Assembly: GCA_900763355.1 (NCBI GenBank)
Contig: CAAFJY010000179.1
Location: 1 to 7,079 of the forward strand
Source: Clostridia bacterium
Lineage (GTDB): Bacteria; Bacillota; Clostridia; Oscillospirales; Butyricicoccaceae
Direction of reading: 5' to 3'
Length of the DNA stretch: 7,079 nucleotides
The position numbers were made by a program, and so were the translations under genes. Positions 1-5,333 of this stretch are shown in pieces. Every line of letters begins with the position of its first letter. The stretch's first letter is position 1. Under the pieces are notes generated by a model. That model had not been told where the DNA came from. It was given only the letters and a program-made list of their open reading frames with translations, and did no database searches.

Positions 1-15
1 CATGGTTCCCCCGTC

Positions 16-190
16 AAATCGCGCGCGGCCCGCGGTGCGGTGCCGCACTGCGCTTCCGCAGAAGCGCCGCGATTTTGGTGGGGCCGACCGTCCCCCACCT
101 GGAAGGTGGGTCTCCCTCGTCCCGCGCCCGTGGCGCGGAATTCTCAGCGCTTGGCAGCGCTTTGGAAAGAGGTGCGCCCTTCCGGGCGCA
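16..190. repeat. Dense cluster of GC-rich inverted repeats (structured non-coding element)
   Basis: No credible gene lies here, but perfect or near-perfect stems follow one another. AAATCGCG/CGCGATTT (16-23/68-75) encloses two hairpins: 31-39/44-52 (9 bp with one G-U) and 50-56/61-67 (GCGCTTC/GAAGCGC). Next come 77-83/93-99 (GGTGGGG/CCCCACC), the overlapping alternative 94-100/104-110 (CCCACCT/AGGTGGG), 122-128/132-138 (CCGCGCC/GGCGCGG), 146-151/156-161 (AGCGCT twice) and 173-179/184-190 (TGCGCCC/GGGCGCA). This could be a dispersed palindromic intergenic element or a structured RNA; the sequence does not decide between them. Confidence 0.55.
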
Positions 191-290
191 AAACCAAAAG
201 CCCGCCGTGGGGAACGGCGGGCTTTTGGCTAAAGGAAAAAGAGATAAAGGGGGAAAATGAGGGGTTACAACTTTCAACTCTCGTTGACGC
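190..290 (-). ncRNA. Candidate orphan small RNA, about 100 nt
   Basis: This segment runs from the predicted start of the extended -10 promoter to the strong terminator. Near the 5' end it has CAAC-GAGA-GTTG (plus 275-286), a short stem with a GNRA-type loop, followed by a C/T-rich single-stranded stretch and then the 15-bp terminator stem. I see no start codon with a ribosome binding site inside it. It does not match any RNA family I recognise. It rests on promoter and terminator geometry only. Confidence 0.3.
194..228. terminator. Strong bidirectional intrinsic terminator
   Basis: A perfect 15-bp stem (194-208 with 214-228) closes a 5-nt loop. The GC core CCCGCCGT/ACGGCGGG is flanked by AAAA on the left and TTTT on the right, so it can terminate transcription in either direction. 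It is the first good terminator downstream of the HtrA-like gene, whose stop codon lies 167 nt away, and it also closes the candidate small RNA. Confidence 0.85.
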
Positions 291-295
291 TTATG

Positions 296-304
296 ATTAT
301 AGCA
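296..304 (-). promoter_or_regulatory. Extended -10 promoter on the minus strand
   Basis: Reading leftward, the sequence is TGCTATAAT, a perfect extended -10 element. The -35 is poor: AACACA at a 17-bp spacer, or TTGCAA at 21 bp, which is too far. Extended -10 promoters tolerate this. The predicted start is near 289-290. It lies in the 3' untranslated region of the HtrA-like gene and points at the terminator about 60 nt further on. Confidence 0.45.
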
Positions 305-395
305 CGTTTGCCGGGAAATGTGTTGCAAAATCATGAACTCTCCTTGAACTTTCCGGAAAACGGACAGAAAATTCAGGGGAAATCCCGGTTTTTCC

Positions 396-1565
396 TCAAC
401 CGGCGCTCTCCTTCGGCATGGCCGACAGAGTGACCGAAAGCTCCATCTGCTCCCCCGCCCGCAGGATGGTGAGGGTGACGGTGTCCCCCACCGCCCGGTC
501 ATTTTTCAGCCGGGCCAGCTGGGGATAGGTGGTGACCGCCGTCCCGTCAAAGGCCAGGATCCAGTCTCCCGCGCGCACCCCCGCCGCCTCCGCCGAGGAG
601 CCGGGCGAGACCTCCTGCACCTCCAGCGCGGGATAGGTCCCCGTCCCGTGGTCCAGCAGGGTGATCCCCAGCCAGGGCCGGTCCTGCACATAGCCAAAGG
701 TCAGAAGATCCTCCGCCACCTCCAACACCCGGTCGATGGGGATGGCGAAGCCGATGCCCCGGGCCTCCTCGTCGTCCATCTTGGCGTTGACCATGCCGAT
801 CACCTGGCCCAGACTGTTGAGCAGCGGCCCGCCGGAGTTGCCGCCGCTGACGGCGGCGTCGAACTGGATGAGCGACATGATATAATGGTTCACCGTGACC
901 GAGCGCTCCCGGGCGGAGATGATCCCCGCCGTCATGCTCCCGGCGAAGTTGCGGCTGACGGGGTTGCCGATGACGGCCGCCGTCTCCCCCACCACCACCT
1001 GGGTGCTGATGCCCAGCGCGGCGGGTTCCAGCTCCAAACCGGGGACAGTGAGGACGGCCACGTCATTTTCCCGGTCCCGGGCCAGGACCTCGGCGGCATA
1101 ATTCTTCCCCCGCCAGTCGGTGACGGTGATGCTGGCCTTGCCGTGGTCCACCACATGGGCGCAGGTGGCGAGATAGCCCCCCTCCTTCAGGGAAAAGCCG
1201 GTGCCGTAGCTCACCGCGTCCTCGAACCGGCAGGTGATGGTCACCACCCAGGGCCGGGCGGTCTCATAGACCTCCGGCAGGGAAAGGGCGTTTTCCCGGT
1301 CGGCCTGGAGCTGGGGGAAGATGACGGTCTCCCCCGCCAGTGTCCGGGTGCGCCCGGCCAGGGCGTCATAGAGGGCCGCGCCCCCCAGCCCCCCGGTGAG
1401 CAGCAGGAGACAGGCCAGCAAAATCAGCAGCCCCGTGCGGAAAACCCGCCGGAGGAGGCGCTTTTTCCGCCGCTTTTCCCCCGGCTTTTTCGGCGCGGGC
1501 GCAGGGGAAAAGACTCCGGCGGACATCCCGGGGCCAAAGGGATCATAGCTTCTCTGGGGATCCAT
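396..1565 (-). CDS. Membrane-anchored HtrA/DegP-like trypsin-family serine protease with one PDZ domain
   Basis: Encodes 389 residues. A basic, proline-rich cytoplasmic N-terminus (1-43) precedes one membrane segment at about 44-64, so the rest should lie outside the membrane. The trypsin-like domain spans about 95-290. Its catalytic triad is visible: H137 in ATCAHVVD, D168 in ENDVAVL and S244 in GGNSGGPLL. A single PDZ domain (about 298-382, beginning at RPWLGITLL) ends the protein. This is the usual layout of Gram-positive HtrA proteases, which degrade or refold misfolded exported proteins; that role is family knowledge, not shown here. The start is supported by GGGAGGA 6 nt upstream (plus positions 1572-1578). 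The gene diverges from the phospho-sugar mutase. C112 and C135, the latter two residues before the catalytic His, are unusual for the family. Paralogues are common, so no specific htrA/degP symbol is assigned. Confidence 0.95.
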   Translation of the reverse strand: MDPQRSYDPFGPGMSAGVFSPAPAPKKPGEKRRKKRLLRRVFRTGLLILLACLLLLTGGLGGAALYDALAGRTRTLAGETVIFPQLQADRENALSLPEVYETARPWVVTITCRFEDAVSYGTGFSLKEGGYLATCAHVVDHGKASITVTDWRGKNYAAEVLARDRENDVAVLTVPGLELEPAALGISTQVVVGETAAVIGNPVSRNFAGSMTAGIISARERSVTVNHYIMSLIQFDAAVSGGNSGGPLLNSLGQVIGMVNAKMDDEEARGIGFAIPIDRVLEVAEDLLTFGYVQDRPWLGITLLDHGTGTYPALEVQEVSPGSSAEAAGVRAGDWILAFDGTAVTTYPQLARLKNDRAVGDTVTLTILRAGEQMELSVTLSAMPKESAG

Positions 1566-1601
1566 CGTTCATCCTCCCGGCACAGATTTGCTTTGTCTTT
1601 C

Positions 1602-1630
1602 AGTATACGCAATTTTTTTCGAAAAGGGAA
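1602..1630 (-). promoter_or_regulatory. Probable promoter of the HtrA-like protease gene
   Basis: On the minus strand, TATACT (1607-1602) makes a good -10, with TTCCCT (1630-1625) as a weak -35 at 17-bp spacing. This gives a 5' leader of about 30 nt before the ATG at 1565. An imperfect dyad centred near 1630 (GA-AAGGG-AAG-CCCTT-TC pattern, 1621-1639) covers the -35 and could be an operator. Confidence 0.45.
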
Positions 1631-1653
1631 GCCCTTCTCTGTGCAAAAAACAG

Positions 1654-1682
1654 GTGAAAATCCGGGAAAAAGCTGATATAAT
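1654..1682 (+). promoter_or_regulatory. Probable sigma-A promoter of the mutase operon
   Basis: TATAAT at 1677-1682 is a consensus -10, preceded by TGA (1674-1676), which makes it an extended -10. GTGAAA at 1654-1659 matches four of six -35 positions with a 17-bp spacer. Transcription should begin near 1689. The two divergent -35 elements are about 23 bp apart. Confidence 0.65.
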
Positions 1683-1692
1683 ATAGGATAAT

Positions 1693-1712
1693 TTCCCGGG
1701 AACATCCCCGGG
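1693..1712 (+). promoter_or_regulatory. Palindrome and leader hairpin upstream of the mutase start
   Basis: TTCCCGGGAA (1693-1702) is a perfect 10-bp palindrome just after the predicted transcription start, a plausible operator position. In RNA, CCCGGG at 1695-1700 can pair with CCCGGG at 1707-1712 around AACATC, placing an all-GC stem directly before the ribosome binding site. Either effect on expression is inference. Confidence 0.35.
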
Positions 1713-1713
1713 C

Positions 1714-1722
1714 GGAAGGGAG
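1714..1722 (+). promoter_or_regulatory. Ribosome binding site that decides the mutase start
   Basis: GGAAGGGAG precedes two in-frame starts, GTG at 1725 and ATG at 1731. The AGGGAG core is 2 nt from the GTG and 8 nt from the ATG; only the latter spacing is normal. Confidence 0.6.
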
Positions 1723-1730
1723 CGGTGAAC

Positions 1731-3437
1731 ATGACATCTGCCGAGCGGGAATATGCCCGTTGGAGCACCTCAGAAATCCTCACCCCGGAGGAGCGGGCCG
1801 AGCTGACCGCCATCACCGGGGGAACAGAGCGGCGGGACCGGTTTTACCGGACGCTGTCCTTTGGCACCGCCGGGCTCCGGGGGATCATGGGCATGGGTCT
1901 CAACCGGATGAATGTCTATATCGTCCGCCAGGCCACGCGCGCTTTTGCCCAGGTCATTCTGGAAGCGGGCCTGGGGGCCAAGGGAGCCGCCGTGTGCTAT
2001 GACTGCCGGGAAAACTCGGAGTATTTTGCCCGGGAGGCCGCCTGGGTGCTGCGGTGCTGCGGCATTCCCGTCTATCTCTTTTCCCAGTGCCGGCCCACGC
2101 CCCAGCTGAGCTTTGCCGTCCGGCGCTTCGGCGCGGCGGCGGGCATCAACATCACCGCCAGCCACAACCCAAAGGAGTATAACGGCTACAAGGCCTATTG
2201 GCAGGGCGGGGCCCAGCTCCCCCCGGAGCAGGCCGAACGGGTGTCTGAGCGTATGGCGGCGCTCGACCCCCTGAGCCCCCGGATGGAATGCGAAGATCCC
2301 GCGCCCTGCACCCTTTTGGGTGAGGACTTTGACCGGGAATATGTGGACGCGGTGCTGCGCTGCACCGTGAACCCGGGGATCTTTGACTCCATGGGGGAGG
2401 ATTTTTCCGTGGTCTATTCCGCCTTCCACGGCGTGGGGGGCTTCATCTTCCCCCAGGTGATGGAACAGGCAGGGCTCCGGCAGCTCTTCCCCGTCCCCCA
2501 GCAGCTGCGGCCCGACGGGGCCTTCCCCACCCTGGTCTCCCCCAACCCGGAGGAGCCCGCCGGCTTTGCCCTGGCCATCGCCCTGGCAAAGGAGAAAAAC
2601 GCCCCCGTCATCCTGGGCACCGACCCGGATTCCGACCGGGTGGCCATGGTGGTGCGGGACAAAAACGGGGACTATGTCCCCCTGTCCGGCAACCGCACCG
2701 GCGCGCTGCTGCTTCATTATCTCATCACCCAGAAGCGCGCCCGGGGGACGCTCCCGGAAAACCCCTGTCTCATCAAGACCATCGTCACCTCGTCCCTTTC
2801 CCAGGCGGTGGCGGAGGACAACGGCGCGGCCTGCTTCAACACCTTCACTGGCTTCAAATACATGGCGGAAAAGCTGGCCGGGCTGGAAAGCGAAGGGAAA
2901 TATCATTATCTCATGGCCTTTGAGGAGTCCATCGGCTACATGATCGGCGACTACGCCCGGGACAAGGACGGCGTGGTGGCCGGGATGCTCCTGTGTGAGA
3001 TGGCCGCCTGGTATGCCAAAAAGGGCATGACCGTCCTGGATGGGCTGGAAGCCCTCTTCCGGAAATACGGCTATTATGCCGAATGCACCCGCAGCGTCTA
3101 TTTCCCCGGGGAGGACGGGGGGCAGCGGATGGCGCGCATTCTGGCCTCGCTCCGGAACGATCCGCCCGCCGCCCTGGGCGGCATCCCCGTCTCCGCCTGG
3201 CGGGACTATCTCCCCGGCATCCGCCATGGCCGCGAGGGCGACAGCCCCACAGAGATCGCGGGCTCCGACGTGCTCTATTACGAGCTCGTGGGCGGGGAGC
3301 GCCTGGTGGTCCGCCCCTCCGGCACCGAACCAAAGATCAAGCTCTATGCTCTCATGCGGCGGGACAGCGAGGACGCTGCCCAGCAGGCCGCGCAGTCTGC
3401 CGCCCGGGGGGCGGAGGAATGCATTCTTTCTCTCTGA
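1731..3437 (+). CDS. pgcA: Phospho-sugar mutase (alpha-D-phosphohexomutase family, PgcA/PGM2-like long form)
   Basis: A cytoplasmic enzyme that moves phosphate between C1 and C6 (or C5) of a sugar, probably glucose-1-phosphate to glucose-6-phosphate, feeding cell-wall, glycolipid or glycogen precursors. All four family signatures are present, numbered from the ATG at 1731: the phosphoserine loop TASHNPKEYNGYK with S144, the metal loop GTDPDSDR with D298, D300 and D302, the sugar-specificity loop FEESIGYM with E398 and E399, and the phosphate-binding loop RPSGTEPK at 528-535. The length of 568 residues fits the longer PgcA/PGM2 branch rather than the roughly 450-residue GlmM/ManB branch. Exact sugar specificity (glucose, mannose or pentose phosphate) cannot be read from sequence. 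A GTG two codons upstream (1725) is also in frame, but AGGGAG at 1717-1722 lies 2 nt from it and 8 nt from the ATG, favouring the ATG. The next gene starts 9 nt downstream, implying cotranscription. Confidence 0.95.
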   Translation: MTSAEREYARWSTSEILTPEERAELTAITGGTERRDRFYRTLSFGTAGLRGIMGMGLNRMNVYIVRQATRAFAQVILEAGLGAKGAAVCYDCRENSEYFAREAAWVLRCCGIPVYLFSQCRPTPQLSFAVRRFGAAAGINITASHNPKEYNGYKAYWQGGAQLPPEQAERVSERMAALDPLSPRMECEDPAPCTLLGEDFDREYVDAVLRCTVNPGIFDSMGEDFSVVYSAFHGVGGFIFPQVMEQAGLRQLFPVPQQLRPDGAFPTLVSPNPEEPAGFALAIALAKEKNAPVILGTDPDSDRVAMVVRDKNGDYVPLSGNRTGALLLHYLITQKRARGTLPENPCLIKTIVTSSLSQAVAEDNGAACFNTFTGFKYMAEKLAGLESEGKYHYLMAFEESIGYMIGDYARDKDGVVAGMLLCEMAAWYAKKGMTVLDGLEALFRKYGYYAECTRSVYFPGEDGGQRMARILASLRNDPPAALGGIPVSAWRDYLPGIRHGREGDSPTEIAGSDVLYYELVGGERLVVRPSGTEPKIKLYALMRRDSEDAAQQAAQSAARGAEECILSL

Positions 3438-3446
3438 GGTGGAACT

Positions 3447-3998
3447 ATGAATCAGAAAAGTCAGATGGGCGGGCGCACCCGGACCCTGCTCTGGACGGGG
3501 ATCCTCCTGGGTGTGCTCATTGCGGGGATCGTCGCGGTCGCCGTGGTCACCAACACGGGGGACGCTTCCCCGGCGGGAATGCTGGAGGGCTATTACCGGG
3601 CGATGTATACAGCCGACGGCGGGGGGATGGAGGATGTGGTCTCCTATCTCGCGCCGAAGATCCGCCAGGAGACGCTGGACGAGCTGACGGTGGGCGGCAC
3701 CACCGGCAGCCAGCTGGCCCTCTGGCGCACCGACGCCGCCATGCTGGTGGGGGACAACATCCGGGTCAAAGTCAAGCTGCTGGAGACCCGGGAAGGCACC
3801 GCCGTCCAGCTCCAGACCATCCGGGAGACCTATGCCGGCGCCGAGAGCTTCCTCCTGTGCTCCTTCCGGCTGACCCTTTCGGGCAGCGAGGGGGAGCAGA
3901 GCTTTGTGGGGGTGGCTCCCCTGCTTCAGCTGGATGGGAAATGGTATTTGACCGCCAAGAGCATCCCTCTCTCCCGCATGGAGGAAGCCGCCGGGTAA
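3447..3998 (+). CDS. Small membrane-anchored extracytoplasmic protein of unknown function
   Basis: A 183-residue protein I cannot assign to a named family. A short basic N-terminus is followed by one hydrophobic segment at about 13-35, which could be an uncleaved signal anchor; no lipobox cysteine is present. The remaining 148 residues look like a compact alpha/beta domain: a helical opening (MLEGYYRAMYTADGG, about 45-59), a helix around 61-80, then strands ending in PLLQLDGKWYLTAKSI (158-173). That order resembles the NTF2-like/DUF4878-type fold often tethered to Gram-positive membranes, but this is only a resemblance. The start is supported by GAGGTGG at 3436-3442, which overlaps the upstream stop codon. 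The 9-nt gap means it is almost certainly translated from the mutase mRNA, although no functional link is evident. A weak terminator follows. Confidence 0.85.
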   Translation: MNQKSQMGGRTRTLLWTGILLGVLIAGIVAVAVVTNTGDASPAGMLEGYYRAMYTADGGGMEDVVSYLAPKIRQETLDELTVGGTTGSQLALWRTDAAMLVGDNIRVKVKLLETREGTAVQLQTIRETYAGAESFLLCSFRLTLSGSEGEQSFVGVAPLLQLDGKWYLTAKSIPLSRMEEAAG

Positions 3999-4020
3999 GA
4001 GGCTCTTCCCACTCTTTTTT
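3993..4020 (+). terminator. Weak intrinsic terminator after the mutase operon
   Basis: GGG-(T)-AAGA pairs with TCTTCCC around GGC, with one bulged T, and overlaps the TAA stop of the small membrane protein gene. TTTTTT follows at 4015-4020 after a short gap. The stem is short and AU-containing, so termination may be partial and some readthrough into the reductase gene is possible. Confidence 0.4.
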
Positions 4021-4053
4021 CTGCAAAAACGCATATTTTTCGAAAAAACCGAA

Positions 4054-4059
4054 AAGGAG
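4054..4059 (+). promoter_or_regulatory. Ribosome binding site that decides the reductase start
   Basis: AAGGAG sits 2 nt before the ATG at 4062 and 8 nt before the ATG at 4068. The wider leader AAAAGGAGCGAT-N4-ATG recurs before the gene starting at 5334 with identical spacing, which supports 4068. Just upstream is a perfect 12-bp palindrome, TTTTTCGAAAAA (4036-4047), of unknown role. Confidence 0.65.
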
Positions 4060-4067
4060 CGATGGAT

Positions 4068-5096
4068 ATGAAGTACAAGCGCCTGGGCCGCACCGGCCTG
4101 CAGGTCACCGAAAACAGCTTTGGGGCGCTCCCCGTCCAGCGGGTGAGCACCGAAGAGGGGGCCGCCCTCCTGCGAAAGGCCTTTGACGCGGGCATCAATT
4201 TCTTTGACACCGCCCGGGCCTACAGCGACAGCGAGGAAAAGATCGGTCTTGGCCTCTCCCCCGTCCGGGACAAGATCATCCTGGCCACCAAGACCATGGA
4301 CCGAACCCGCAAGGGGGCGCTGGAACAGCTGGAGACCTCTCTGCGGAACATGAAGACCGACCATGTGGACATCTGGCAGCTCCACAACATCCCCGCCCTC
4401 CCCGACACGCAGGATCCCGAGGGGGCCTATCAGGCGCTGCTGGAAGCCAAAGCCGCGGGCAAGACCCGGTTCATCGGCATCACCTCCCACCGGCGGGATG
4501 TGGCCATCGCCGCCGCCAAAAGCGGCCTGTTCGACACCGTCCAGTTTCCCCTGTGCTACCTGGCCTCCGACGAGGATCTGGAGCTCATCCGGGTCTGTAA
4601 GGAAAACGACGTGGGCCTCATCGCCATGAAGGGGATGAGCGGCGGGCTGCTGTCCAGCCCCCGGGCGGCCTATGCCTTCTTCACCCAATATGACAATGTG
4701 GTCCCCATCTGGGGCATCCAGAAGGAAAGCGAGCTGCGGGACTTCCTCTCCTACGCGGAGGAGGGGGTCACGCTGGACGGCGAGCTCCGCGCCATCATCG
4801 AAAAGGACAAGCGGGAGCTCCAGGGGGATTTCTGCCGGGGCTGCGGCTACTGTATGCCCACCTGCCCCGCGGGGATCCCCATCAACGACCTGGCCCGGAT
4901 GCGTCTCATGCTGGGGCGCGCCCCCTGGCAGAGCTACACCACCCCCCAGTGGCGGGAAAAGATGGAGACCGTGAAAAACTGCATCCACTGCGGCCAATGC
5001 ACCGCCCACTGTCCCTATCATCTGGACACGCCCCGCCTCCTTCAGGAAAATTATGCCTTTTTCCAGGATTTCTGCCGGGAAAAGGGCCTGATTTAA
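4068..5096 (+). CDS. Aldo/keto reductase with C-terminal dicluster 4Fe-4S ferredoxin domain
   Basis: A cytoplasmic oxidoreductase of 342 residues from the ATG at 4068. The N-terminal TIM barrel (about 1-250) opens with MKYKRLGRTGLQV and keeps the aldo/keto reductase tetrad: D47 and Y52 in FFDTARAY, K75 in LATKTM and H106 in WQLHN. The tail holds two ferredoxin motifs, C256-x2-C259-x2-C262-x3-C266-P and C305-x2-C308-x2-C311-x3-C315-P, enough for two 4Fe-4S clusters. This barrel-plus-ferredoxin form is common in anaerobes and probably couples carbonyl reduction to an internal electron relay; the substrate is unknown. An ATG at 4062 is also in frame, but the AAGGAG at 4054-4059 is only 2 nt from it and 8 nt from 4068. 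The same leader, AAAAGGAGCGAT-N4-ATG, precedes the C39-like gene. It appears to be a single-gene unit. Confidence 0.93.
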   Translation: MKYKRLGRTGLQVTENSFGALPVQRVSTEEGAALLRKAFDAGINFFDTARAYSDSEEKIGLGLSPVRDKIILATKTMDRTRKGALEQLETSLRNMKTDHVDIWQLHNIPALPDTQDPEGAYQALLEAKAAGKTRFIGITSHRRDVAIAAAKSGLFDTVQFPLCYLASDEDLELIRVCKENDVGLIAMKGMSGGLLSSPRAAYAFFTQYDNVVPIWGIQKESELRDFLSYAEEGVTLDGELRAIIEKDKRELQGDFCRGCGYCMPTCPAGIPINDLARMRLMLGRAPWQSYTTPQWREKMETVKNCIHCGQCTAHCPYHLDTPRLLQENYAFFQDFCREKGLI

Positions 5097-5333
5097 TGGA
5101 CGGAAACTCTGAAGAGCCGGGCTTTGGCCTTCGGCGGACCTTTTGGCGCAATCCCGCAGTTTGAAAAACTTGAAATACATCCAGTATTCCTGCGTTTCCC
5201 AAACCTTGCCTTGCACCAAAATCTCTCGCCGAATGCTCTTGCCCGTTTCATCAGAGCTTCCTGAAAATTTCCGCTTTCCCCCGCATTTTTCCCCCGCACA
5301 CCCCTCATTTCATTCGAAAAAGGAGCGATCAAC
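5097..5333 (+). other. Spacer between reductase and C39-like peptidase genes
   Basis: I find no gene here and no convincing terminator after the reductase. The best promoter candidate is TTGAAA at 5161-5166 with TATTCC at 5185-5190, an 18-bp spacer and a poor -10. The right half is C/T-rich. The strong ribosome binding site AGGAG at 5321-5325 ends the stretch. The peptidase probably has its own promoter here, but the sequence does not show it clearly. Confidence 0.35.

Noticed and set aside
101..125. Resemblance to a T-box leader (GGTGGG followed by CTCGTCCC)
   Set aside because: The diagnostic T-box core with ACCGCG after GGTGG is absent, and no specifier stem is visible, so the similarity is treated as chance.
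145..162. Tandem CAGCGCTT copies as a possible iteron
   Set aside because: Only two copies occur and the unit is part of a palindrome, so a hairpin arm explains it without an origin.
14..334. A minus-strand small protein starting at the ATG at 334 with AAGGAG 5 nt upstream
   Set aside because: The ribosome binding site is good, but the frame runs straight through the 15-bp terminator and the hairpin cluster, and the product is Pro/Arg/Ser-rich with no family resemblance. A shorter peptide ending before the terminator has no stop codon.
648..1676. A plus-strand open frame antisense to the HtrA-like gene
   Set aside because: It is a composition artefact: no ribosome binding site, no domain, and it overlaps a protease with an intact triad.
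1770..5219. A minus-strand open frame of 1149 codons spanning the mutase and reductase genes
   Set aside because: It is antisense to three well-supported genes. In GC-rich DNA with C/G third positions, the opposite strand rarely contains stops. The translation is low-complexity Gly/His/Val-rich with no recognisable domain.
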